Origin: an uncultured Porphyromonadaceae bacterium
GTDB lineage: Bacteria > Bacteroidota > Bacteroidia > Bacteroidales > Muribaculaceae
Assembly: GCA_905198125.1 (NCBI GenBank)
Contig: CAJKBH010000028.1
Coordinates: forward strand, 1-52,224
Direction of reading: 5' to 3'
Length of the DNA stretch: 52,224 nt
Position numbers and translations under genes: made by a program. Position 1 is the first letter of the stretch. Every line of letters begins with the position of its first letter. Positions 42,136 through 49,293 of the stretch are shown here, piece after piece. Under the pieces are notes generated by a model that was not told where the DNA came from, searched no databases, and saw only the letters and a program-made list of their open reading frames with translations.

Positions 42136-42340
42136 TTTGAATTTTTCTTCAGGTTGATTGTTAACCTTTGATGTTGGTATGACATTAAGGTCAAACAAAT
42201 AACTAAAACACTTTTACATTATGAAAATTTCGCATTCTCAACTTTCACTTATACAGCTTATAATCATATCATAAGCACAATCCATTGAAATATTTTTGCA
42301 GGTAAACAGCTTGACGCTTGGACATGTCGGGATTTTTATC
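42136..42340. other. Spacer after the CHAT gene
   Basis: No gene or clear terminator is seen in these roughly 200 AT-rich bases between the CHAT stop and the promoter box at 42341. Confidence 0.5.
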
Positions 42341-42348
42341 TAACTTTG
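42341..42348 (+). promoter_or_regulatory. TAACTTTG -7 box for the candidate structured RNA
   Basis: TAACTTTG is followed within 6 bases by the first hairpin of the structured region. A TTGAC-like element lies about 30 bases upstream (42311-42315), a reasonable -33 position. Confidence 0.65.
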
Positions 42349-42353
42349 CCCGT

Positions 42354-42596
42354 GTCACAGCAATGTGACTTTTGTAAGATTAACTTCTCCGGAAGCGTTT
42401 CGCCAATGCTTGAGATAGAAAACGTAGGAAATTTTCTTTTGACGCAAGCAGAGCAAAGCGGTTCCCATGCCATATATGCGTGGGCTGTTTTCCTGCACTT
42501 TTCGTCAATTGGTTTCCTACGACCATCTATCAAAAGTCGCGGTGTCCAGCCCACGTTTCCTATATGTATAATTGATCAGGAGGGCTGCCTGATCAA
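42354..42596 (+). ncRNA. Candidate pseudoknotted structured RNA, about 240 nt
   Basis: The stretch has no coherent coding frame but many long pairings: hairpin GTCACA-GCAA-TGTGAC (42354-42369) with a GNRA loop; a 9-bp stem CGTAGGAAA (42423-42431) with TTTCCTACG (42513-42521); and inside it TTGACG (42439-42444) with CGTCAA (42503-42508). CCCATGC/GCGTGGG forms an inner hairpin. CGTGGGCTG (42479-42487) can instead pair with CAGCCCACG (42547-42555), a 9-bp pseudoknot that excludes that hairpin. A final stem TTGATCAGG/CCTGATCAA (42572-42596) presents GGGCTG, a third partner for CAGCCC. The alternatives suggest a switch or small RNA. It may be a leader for the exported protein gene at 42615. Confidence 0.65.
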
Positions 42597-42614
42597 AATC
42601 TAAAAACCACAGAA

Positions 42615-43541
42615 ATGCAGGAATCATTTATCGAAAGGAATGCGTGGTTAATAATATTTGCCACCATTTTCTTGGCATTATTCTCCAGCGTTAATGGGAT
42701 GAGCCAGGCTATTCCACAAATACGTATGCAAACATCTACTTATACTCCATCTACGTTTACTCCTATACCATACACCCCCCAAACTGCTGACCGCTCCATT
42801 CTTTATCGGTCTATGGAAAAGAGAGAAGCACGTAGACGGGAAGCCAATGAAGCATATCAGAATCTTACTAAAGAGTGTAATATGGTATCTGACAAGTTAG
42901 GATCTGCCCATCGTGCATGGATTCAACATTATACAGATTCCGTTTGTGGCAGAGTTCGCAACCTAATCGAAATTGGAGAGACAAGCACTGCCACTGAGGT
43001 CGCTTATGAAGCAATTAACGACCTACGTCTAAATCAAGGTATTCATTATCGAATAGACAGCTATTCAGATTATGTTCGTCGCATAAATGAGATGCAAGAA
43101 AATTACACTAATGGTAATGTATACCCCGAAACTTATAATATCTGGCTTAGCAAAAACCAATATACATTTATTCCTAAATATGATTCCAAAGGTAGTATCG
43201 TAGGCTATAAGCCTTGTGTCGTGTCATATTTACATAAGGATATTAATTGGGACGAGTTCAGACAGTACGTTAGATCAGAAGGCGTTGATAATGTCAATAA
43301 AATGTGGTATCTCTACTTCTTGGATTCTGAACACAAAGCCTCATTACAACAATTTTATGATACAGCAGTGGCTAAACTGCGTGTATACGAAAATAACTTA
43401 AAGAAACCTTCCTTGTCTCAGGAAGAACGATCCAAAATAGCATCCTCAGTTGAATTAATAAAAAATTTCTTGTACGATTCAAACCATAAACCCTCCATGG
43501 AAATTATGATTGAAAACATCCGCAACTCCATGAAACAATAA
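42615..43541 (+). CDS. Exported protein of unknown function, first of three after the structured RNA
   Basis: The 308-residue protein has a signal peptide (AWLIIFATIFLALFSSVNGM), then a Thr/Pro/Tyr-rich stretch (STYTPSTFTPIPYTPQTADR). A mostly helical, charged body follows (EKREARRREANEAYQNL) with regions such as NEMQENYTNGNVYPETYNIW. No enzymatic motif or family was recognised. It begins 18 bases after the last stem of the candidate RNA, so its expression could depend on that structure. It is AT-rich like the caspase-CHAT operon and probably belongs to it functionally. Confidence 0.6.
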   Translation: MQESFIERNAWLIIFATIFLALFSSVNGMSQAIPQIRMQTSTYTPSTFTPIPYTPQTADRSILYRSMEKREARRREANEAYQNLTKECNMVSDKLGSAHRAWIQHYTDSVCGRVRNLIEIGETSTATEVAYEAINDLRLNQGIHYRIDSYSDYVRRINEMQENYTNGNVYPETYNIWLSKNQYTFIPKYDSKGSIVGYKPCVVSYLHKDINWDEFRQYVRSEGVDNVNKMWYLYFLDSEHKASLQQFYDTAVAKLRVYENNLKKPSLSQEERSKIASSVELIKNFLYDSNHKPSMEIMIENIRNSMKQ

Positions 43542-43615
43542 CGACAAAACGAGCGAAGATTATTGAATATTGATAATATTTTCTCAACATCCATTTACAC
43601 TTTAACCCATTCAGT

Positions 43616-44149
43616 ATGAGAATTTTTATCTTCATATTAACAAATCTAATAGCCATCATATTACTGATGACTGGATGTGAAACCCGATACGATAACCAAG
43701 ATGCTACTGATTCAAGTCGAATTACAACAAGCATATTTCTAAGTGATAAACACCGATATGCTTATCAATACTTTAGTGATGATGCGACATTGTGTAAAAA
43801 AGTGGACGAGGTTTGGAAAAAGTATTACCAAAATTTAGTCTCAGTATCTGACTTATCTCAATATACTGTATATGAGTGGTCTATGAAGGATAATCCACAT
43901 GACCAGACAATGAAAGTGTTAAAGAAAAAATATATACCTGAACTACAAGCTGAAATAATCATTGCTTTACAGGATGACAGATTGATAATTAAGTCAGGAC
44001 AGAAAAATGATAAATACGGAACATTTCTTACAATAATCCCTAAAAAAAGCCAAAACGGCTGGAGTAATACTCAAGGAAACATATATAAAAATATTTTTAT
44101 TGAAGGCTTGTATGAGGCTGGCGTACCTGCTCTTTTTGAAAAAAATTAA
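43616..44149 (+). CDS. Lipoprotein of unknown function
   Basis: The 177-residue protein has a lipoprotein signal with lipobox LMTGCETR (Cys at about 21) after a long hydrophobic segment (FIFILTNLIAIILLMTG). The body is a small alpha/beta domain (ELQAEIIIALQDDRLIIKSG) followed by YGTFLTIIPKKSQNGW. No known family was recognised. It lies 74 bases after the 308-residue gene and 26 bases before a coiled-coil lipoprotein, in the same AT-rich run. Confidence 0.6.
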   Translation: MRIFIFILTNLIAIILLMTGCETRYDNQDATDSSRITTSIFLSDKHRYAYQYFSDDATLCKKVDEVWKKYYQNLVSVSDLSQYTVYEWSMKDNPHDQTMKVLKKKYIPELQAEIIIALQDDRLIIKSGQKNDKYGTFLTIIPKKSQNGWSNTQGNIYKNIFIEGLYEAGVPALFEKN

Positions 44150-44175
44150 AGACTACAAGGAATTAGTATTAAATT

Positions 44176-44508
44176 ATGAACAGCGTAAGATATATTCCCA
44201 TTAGCATTCTATTGCTCTGTCTTACATCCTGTAATCAAGGAAGAATCGATGAGCTTGAATACGAAGTGTCAAAGTTGGAAAAAGAAAATGAAGCTCTGCA
44301 ATCACACATCGAAGAACTTGAAAATGTGATAGCTATTTATGAGAGTTCTCAGGCCCAATATTCCGCTCAGGAAAGCCAACGCAACTGGCATCAACAAAAT
44401 GCCCAACAGCATCTCCAGTCGGCTGAATTTTGGCGCGAAAACGGAAATGAATTTCTATATGAAAGCAGTATGCGGAATGCACAACAGGAACTTGACATGA
44501 TACCCTGA
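44176..44508 (+). CDS. Small coiled-coil lipoprotein
   Basis: The 110-residue protein has a lipobox LLCLTSCNQG and then a strong coiled coil (IDELEYEVSKLEKENEALQS, then IEELENVIAIYES). The Gln-rich tail (SQRNWHQQNAQQHLQSAEFW) may multimerise. No family was recognised. It ends the AT-rich plus-strand block; the convergent DUF3791 cassette follows after 38 bases. Confidence 0.6.
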   Translation: MNSVRYIPISILLLCLTSCNQGRIDELEYEVSKLEKENEALQSHIEELENVIAIYESSQAQYSAQESQRNWHQQNAQQHLQSAEFWRENGNEFLYESSMRNAQQELDMIP

Positions 44509-44546
44509 TTAGCATCTGCTCATTCTTGCTATTGCTATATCGCTGA

Positions 44547-44762
44547 CTATAGGCAATTACTGTGCGTCCGGATTATTTCGTCGGCAAGGTAGATGTCGCT
44601 GCGGCATATCAAGTCGGCGGTGCCGTCATCGATGATCTCAAACAGTGGTGACGAGTAGAGCATATCCATCGCCGCCTCAAGAGGAATGTGTTGCTTTTCT
44701 GCAATCAGTTCTATGATACGGGCATACTTCATGTCCCTCAATATGCGTGTGGCCTTATCCAT
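44547..44762 (-). CDS. DUF3791 protein, distal copy
   Basis: The ATG at 44762 gives 71 residues and an 8-base overlap with the DUF3990 gene, mirroring the other junction of this cassette; a longer start at 44783 also exists. The protein is a small helical domain (YARIIELIAEKQHIPLEAAM, then DMLYSSPLFEIIDDGTADLI) of the DUF3791 type, which is often paired with DUF3990 in Bacteroidales. An antitoxin-like or partner role is inferred from that pairing. Confidence 0.7.
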   Translation of the reverse strand: MDKATRILRDMKYARIIELIAEKQHIPLEAAMDMLYSSPLFEIIDDGTADLICRSDIYLADEIIRTHSNCL

Positions 44763-45234
44763 GTGTATACTTTCTATGCTCAATGAATTTAAGACACCGG
44801 TCTATCGCTTCCTGAGTGATGAAACATAACTGATTGTTCGGCATTTCGTATGCAAGATTCTGTAATGCCTGTTCTTTGTTGTACACTCCGGCCATATAAA
44901 GGTCTACAGTCTGAAACACTTTGTCATTGGCTACTCCACCCTCTATGATATCGTATTGTTTATAAGCATCTTTACCTTTACGACAGTTGCACACGAAATC
45001 AAGCCATGCTTCATCATAAGCCTCGAATATCCTTATCCTCATCTCGGGATCAGGCGTATATTCGAATATGTGTAGATATGCATCTTTCCCGGCACGTAGA
45101 AACCGGCTGGAATATTTATCCGCCTGTTCTATAAGTCGGGTCACATAGAAACCCTTCCCAAAGTCAAGAGCATCCCGCGAATGCCTGACATCCGGAGACT
45201 CAAAACATTGGTCGGAAGTATGATATACTAACAT
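44755..45234 (-). CDS. DUF3990 protein, probable ADP-ribosyltransferase-fold toxin
   Basis: The 159-residue product begins MLVYHTSDQCFESPDV and contains DALDFGKGFYVTRLIEQADK, the FGxGFY(V/L)T signature of DUF3990. The family is related in fold to ADP-ribosyltransferases (conserved His-Thr at the start, Phe-Gly-x-Gly-Phe-Tyr), with a later GGVANDKVFQTVDLYMAG. It is flanked on both sides by overlapping DUF3791 genes. A toxin-antitoxin or immunity-style role is plausible but not established for this family. Confidence 0.8.
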   Translation of the reverse strand: MLVYHTSDQCFESPDVRHSRDALDFGKGFYVTRLIEQADKYSSRFLRAGKDAYLHIFEYTPDPEMRIRIFEAYDEAWLDFVCNCRKGKDAYKQYDIIEGGVANDKVFQTVDLYMAGVYNKEQALQNLAYEMPNNQLCFITQEAIDRCLKFIEHRKYTHG

Positions 45235-45446
45235 AAGGCGTGGCCTTTCTTTTTCATCAATTCCATCACGTCTTCTGCCACGTATTCAAGGCTATAGGTA
45301 TGGAGCACATCGTATGCGGCAGCCAGATAATCCTTTATTACTCCAGCAGCGTGAAGCTTCCGGTATATGAACGAACATGACTTACCCGTCGTCAGAGCCA
45401 ACGCCCCGATAACACAAGTCACATAGTCTATTTGCCTCTTTGTCAT
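45228..45446 (-). CDS. DUF3791 protein, proximal copy
   Basis: The 72-residue protein (RQIDYVTCVIGALALTTGKS, then IYRKLHAAGVIKDYLAAAYD, YVAEDVMELMKKKG) is the DUF3791 type usually found upstream of DUF3990. It overlaps the DUF3990 start by 7 bases. A TATCTTTG box at 45494-45501 provides the operon promoter. The second DUF3791 at the far end is diverged, so the two are not simple duplicates. Confidence 0.75.
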   Translation of the reverse strand: MTKRQIDYVTCVIGALALTTGKSCSFIYRKLHAAGVIKDYLAAAYDVLHTYSLEYVAEDVMELMKKKGHALC

Positions 45447-45493
45447 TTCATCATCATATCTGAGAGAGTCCGTTCAAGTCTAAATTTCTCTTG

Positions 45494-45501
45494 CAAAGAT
45501 A
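45494..45501 (-). promoter_or_regulatory. TATCTTTG -7 box for the DUF3791-DUF3990 cassette
   Basis: The minus-strand TATCTTTG matches the TAnnTTTG box and lies 47 bases before the proximal DUF3791 start. Confidence 0.6.
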
Positions 45502-45532
45502 ATACTTTTTTTCAGATAAGGGATAATCCGGT

Positions 45533-45567
45533 AAAAAACGTGATGACCGAAACCATTCCGGCCATCA
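45533..45567 (-). terminator. Intrinsic terminator after the nitroreductase gene
   Basis: On the minus strand TGATGGCCG (45567-45559) pairs with CGGTCATCA (45549-45541) with one G-T wobble, around a 9-base loop, followed by CGTTTTTT. Confidence 0.75.
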
Positions 45568-45588
45568 TCAAAAAGATATTCCTTCGCG

Positions 45589-46140
45589 TTATTTGCAATG
45601 TACGCGTTCGGGGTGCCATTTATCCATCGGGACATGGTCGGCGAGAGGATAGCCGACGGGAATAAGGTTGAAAGGAACGAATGCGTCGGGCAAATCTAAA
45701 ATCGCCTTTACCGAGGCCATGCGGTCCTGGTGAGGATACAGACACGTCCACACCCCTCCCAGGCCTATGGCGTGCGCCGCCAACAGAAGATTCTCGGAAG
45801 CGGCCGAGAGATCCTGCTCCCAAAGCACGCCGTCCACACCTTCCAGAAACCGGTCTTTATTGCCGCATATCACGATGGCCACGGGGGCATCGGCCGCCAT
45901 CTTGGCGTATGGCAACGCATCCGCCAGGCGCTTTAATGTCACCGGGTCGTCGACTACCATGAATTCCCACGGCTGTCTGTTCACGCCGCTGGGCGCGCTC
46001 ATGGCAGCATGTAGCAGGGCCGATACCTGTTCTTCGTCCACCTGACGGTCGGCATAACGACGCACGCTGACGCGCCGAAGTATGTTAATATATGCCTCAT
46101 TCTCCCGGAATCTCGCCGGTATTTCATTTGTAATTTTCAT
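45589..46140 (-). CDS. Nitroreductase-family flavoprotein
   Basis: The 183-residue protein shows the family's FMN-binding start (ILRRVSVRRYADRQVDEEQV), the helix HAAMSAPSGVNRQPWEF, ALPYAKMAADAPVAIVICGN, and the later AASENLLLAAHAIGLGGVWT. The C-terminal VPFNLIPVGYPLAD is also typical. It reduces nitro or quinone-like compounds with NAD(P)H; the physiological substrate is unknown. It is a single gene ending at a clear terminator. Confidence 0.93.
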   Translation of the reverse strand: MKITNEIPARFRENEAYINILRRVSVRRYADRQVDEEQVSALLHAAMSAPSGVNRQPWEFMVVDDPVTLKRLADALPYAKMAADAPVAIVICGNKDRFLEGVDGVLWEQDLSAASENLLLAAHAIGLGGVWTCLYPHQDRMASVKAILDLPDAFVPFNLIPVGYPLADHVPMDKWHPERVHCK

Positions 46141-46222
46141 TGTCTGATACGTATTATTTGTCTGACTTCAAAACGCGCAGCCGCTTAATTATGTTTATCC
46201 ATCACCCTGCGGATCTGTAAAT

Positions 46223-46259
46223 AAAAAACACGCGATAACCCGGCATCCGAGTCATCGCG
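46223..46259 (-). terminator. Strong intrinsic terminator of the glycan operon
   Basis: On the minus strand CGCGATGACTCGG (46259-46247) pairs with CCGGGTTATCGCG (46243-46231) over 13 bp with two wobbles, around a 3-base loop. TGTTTTTTATTT follows. It ends the transcript coming from GH127-GH97-GH43-GH88. Confidence 0.85.
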
Positions 46260-46305
46260 CATTTTGATATTTACTTCTGTTTCTCCTGTTCTCCTGTCAA
46301 AAAAA

Positions 46306-47532
46306 TCAGCGCTGGGCCAACTGGCCGAGGGGGTCGAGGTGTCCGCGCACGCGCTTCAGGCGCAGCAGGGCCTCGAGATAGTAGTAATCGGCATAGATTA
46401 TCGAGGCGTCTATCTCGGAGCCTGCGGGCTTGTGGCCGGTGGAATGGTCCAGGAACGAGGGACGCTTCCCGCGGCTCTGATACTTGTCCGAGCTAAGCGA
46501 CGCCAACATCTTCTGCGCGGCCTTGTAATAACGCTCCTGATTAGCCTTGTCACAGTATCCCTGCAGTTCCAGCAGCGCGGAGGCCACCACCGTAGCCGCC
46601 GATGCGTCGCGAGGTGCTTTCTGCCCTGCCGGATCATCGAAATCCCAGTAAGGCACATAGTCCTTGGGCAGACGGTTCAGATAGGCGTCCGTCACCTTGC
46701 ACGCGAAGTCCAGGAACTTCGGATCGCGCGTCTCACGGTATACCACGGTATATCCGTATATTGCCCATGCCTGACCGCGGGCCCACAACGAATCGTCGGC
46801 ATATCCCTGATGCGTCATTCCCTTCAGGAACGCGCCTGTATTGGGGTCATAAACGGCTACATGATAACAGGTATTGTCCGGACGGAAATGATGCTTCATC
46901 GTAGTTTCGGCATGTTTCACGGCGATGTCGTACAGACGGTGGTCGCCTCCGTTCTTCGCCGCCCAGAACAGCATCTCCAGATTGATCATGTTGTCCATGA
47001 TGGTGTTGTGGCCGCCAAGCATTTCCACGTTGCGCGGCCAGGACAGGATTGTGCCCACATTGGGGTTGAACAGCGTTGCCAGGGTGTCGGCCGTGGCGAG
47101 TATCACCTGCTTATAACGCGGATTGTGCGTCAGCCGGTAACCGTTGCCATAGCTGCAGAACACTAAGAATCCCAGATCATGGTCAAACGCCGGACGCTGC
47201 GACAGGAACTCCAGTGTCTCCGTATATTTCTCGGCATACTCGCGCAACTTCAGGTCGTTAGACGACTCGTAGGCATACCACAGCACGCCCGGCCAGAAAC
47301 CGTTGCACCACTCATCCGGCGAATTCTTGCGCAACGTCCACACCGAATCGGTGTTGGCTATGTTGCGTGGCATCAGCGTGAAGTCCTCGCCGTTCCTGGT
47401 CACCTGACGCAACGTGCGCCACGTCTGGTTCTGACAGTATGTTATCGCTTTGTTCTCGTCCAGTTTTGCCGCCGACACACCTGCACAGGATGTCAGCAAC
47501 ATTGCGCTTGCGATTATATTTATGACTCGCAT
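46306..47532 (-). CDS. GH88 unsaturated glucuronyl hydrolase
   Basis: The 408-residue protein has a signal peptide with a possible lipobox (MLLTSCAGVSA) and the (alpha/alpha)6 barrel of GH88: DEWCNGFWPGVLWYAYESSN, FDHDLGFLVFCSYGNGY (first catalytic Asp region), IMDNMINLEMLFWA (second Asp), YADDSLWARGQAWAIYGY and YVPYWDFDDP. GH88 removes unsaturated uronic acids left by polysaccharide lyases. It is the last gene before the terminator at 46223-46259. Its presence implies a lyase acting upstream in the pathway, but none is encoded in this window. Confidence 0.93.
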   Translation of the reverse strand: MRVINIIASAMLLTSCAGVSAAKLDENKAITYCQNQTWRTLRQVTRNGEDFTLMPRNIANTDSVWTLRKNSPDEWCNGFWPGVLWYAYESSNDLKLREYAEKYTETLEFLSQRPAFDHDLGFLVFCSYGNGYRLTHNPRYKQVILATADTLATLFNPNVGTILSWPRNVEMLGGHNTIMDNMINLEMLFWAAKNGGDHRLYDIAVKHAETTMKHHFRPDNTCYHVAVYDPNTGAFLKGMTHQGYADDSLWARGQAWAIYGYTVVYRETRDPKFLDFACKVTDAYLNRLPKDYVPYWDFDDPAGQKAPRDASAATVVASALLELQGYCDKANQERYYKAAQKMLASLSSDKYQSRGKRPSFLDHSTGHKPAGSEIDASIIYADYYYLEALLRLKRVRGHLDPLGQLAQR

Positions 47533-47576
47533 AAGTAATCCTAATATCTTTTTAAGGTTATCTCTTATTCTTATTC

Positions 47577-49232
47577 TCAGTTAATTTTCAGGTTATCTTC
47601 CACCACATCGATCCAACCCCGCTCGGACACTCCTCCCGGCGTCACGCTGTAGTAACCCAACTTCGCCCCTATCCATTTGCCCACACGCGCCGTGAACCGG
47701 CCGGCATCGGCAAACTTACGGCCGTCGGTGCTGTAACTCAGCGTGCTCTTGCCGTCGCGCTTCACGGTGACGCGCAGCCACACGTCACATTCCAGGTTGG
47801 GCATCAGTCCGGCGGCATACACACGCGTCGGTTTCAACTCCGTAATGTCTTTCACCGTCTCCTTGCCGCCGTTGTCGGCGTCTTGGTTCACGGCATACTG
47901 AAGCACGAACGCATCGCCCTTCTTCAGCAGGCCCAAACGCACATAGTCACGGCCCATCACCACTATGCCCGATGTGGCACCCTCCGACAGCGATTTTGCC
48001 GATACCCTTACGCGCGATGTAACCGTAAATTCCTCGGCAGGGAACTTCTGCAGCCACAGATTCGGCACGTCCCACAGGTTGATGTCCACGGCGTCCGTTC
48101 GATGTCCGTACACGCGCATCATACCCTCGGGCAGCGGAAAACCGTACTCCGGTTTGTAGTCGGCATGCCATTGGAACAGTGCCGACGCATCCTTGCTGTG
48201 CTGCAACGGTAGCGCGTCCTGTATCACGCTTCCCGCAGGCTTGGTCCACCGGCGCACCGGGTCGCCGCAGCCGTCGCCGTCCGTGTCGTTGCCGATAACC
48301 GGCCAGTCCTCGCGCCACACCATCGGGTTGAGATGTATCAGTCGTCCGTACAGATCCTTGTCCTGGAAATGCAGGAACCAGTCCTTGCCTTCCGAGTCGG
48401 TCACCCACGCGCCCTGGTGAGGGCCGTTGATGTCGCTCTTGCCCTGCGCCATCACTATCTTGGCCTCGTACGGGCCTTCGATGTTGCGGCTGCGCATCAC
48501 AAGCTGCCAGCCCGTAGCCACGCCGCCGGCGGGGGCGAACATATAGTACCAGTCACCCTTGCGGTAAAATTTCGGTCCCTCCACGGTATGGTTCACGCCG
48601 TCGTTGCCGTCGTATATTATCCGGGGGGTACCCACGGCTTTCTTACCGTCGGGCGTCAGCTCCCATAGCGTGATGACGCTGTTGAAGCCGCAGCGCGACG
48701 CCGCCCAGCCGTTGGCCAGGTACACCTTGCCGTCCTTGTCCCAAAGCGGCGACGGGTCTATCAGCCCCTTGCCCGGAATTACCAGCGTCGGTTCACTCCA
48801 TGCTCCCTCGGGGTCGTCGGTGCTGACCATGTACACGCCGAAATCGGGGTCGCCCCAATATATGTAATATCTGCCGTCATGCTCGCGGATGCAGGGCGCC
48901 CATACGCCCTTGCCGTGACGCGGCGCGGCCTGATAATAGTCCACGGGCGGCACATCGGGCAGCGCATAATTCACGACGGCCCAGTTCACCAGGTCGTGCG
49001 ACTTAAGGATAGGCAAACCCGGCGCCGACTGAAAACTCGATGCGGTCATGTAGAACGTCCTGCCGTCGGGCGACGCCACCACATCGGGGTCCGAATAATC
49101 GGCATGGATTATCGGGTTGACATATTCCTTGCCCTTCAGGTTGGCAGGATTCGACACCATCTGCGGGGTCATCGCCCCGGCGCCGGCCGCAACCGCCGCC
49201 ATCATCGTCAATATTATCGTCGTCTTCCTCAT
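47577..49232 (-). CDS. GH43 glycoside hydrolase (xylosidase/arabinofuranosidase type)
   Basis: The ATG at 49232 opens a signal peptide (TTIILTMMAAVAAGAGAMTP); the longer frame upstream does not fit. The product of about 551 residues has the five-bladed GH43 propeller: PIIHADYSDPDVVASPDGRT (catalytic base Asp), GKGLIDPSPLWDKDGKVYLA (second Asp) and HTVEGPKFYRKGDWYYMFAP (acid Glu). A C-terminal beta-sandwich (WLQKFPAEEFTVTSRVRVSA...GIVVMGRDYVRLGLL) follows, the two-domain layout common in GH43 subfamilies acting on xylan or arabinan side chains. The 44-base gap to GH88 keeps it in the operon. Confidence 0.93.
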   Translation of the reverse strand: MRKTTIILTMMAAVAAGAGAMTPQMVSNPANLKGKEYVNPIIHADYSDPDVVASPDGRTFYMTASSFQSAPGLPILKSHDLVNWAVVNYALPDVPPVDYYQAAPRHGKGVWAPCIREHDGRYYIYWGDPDFGVYMVSTDDPEGAWSEPTLVIPGKGLIDPSPLWDKDGKVYLANGWAASRCGFNSVITLWELTPDGKKAVGTPRIIYDGNDGVNHTVEGPKFYRKGDWYYMFAPAGGVATGWQLVMRSRNIEGPYEAKIVMAQGKSDINGPHQGAWVTDSEGKDWFLHFQDKDLYGRLIHLNPMVWREDWPVIGNDTDGDGCGDPVRRWTKPAGSVIQDALPLQHSKDASALFQWHADYKPEYGFPLPEGMMRVYGHRTDAVDINLWDVPNLWLQKFPAEEFTVTSRVRVSAKSLSEGATSGIVVMGRDYVRLGLLKKGDAFVLQYAVNQDADNGGKETVKDITELKPTRVYAAGLMPNLECDVWLRVTVKRDGKSTLSYSTDGRKFADAGRFTARVGKWIGAKLGYYSVTPGGVSERGWIDVVEDNLKIN

Positions 49233-49293
49233 GCTTGCTCCAAATAGCTGCACTATCCTCTTAATTTTCTAAACTCTTTCAACTTTCTAAACT

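Noticed and set aside
42346..42603. 85-residue plus-strand frame over the structured RNA
   Set aside because: It starts at a non-ATG codon inside the promoter edge and covers the long complementary stems; the RNA reading explains the sequence better.
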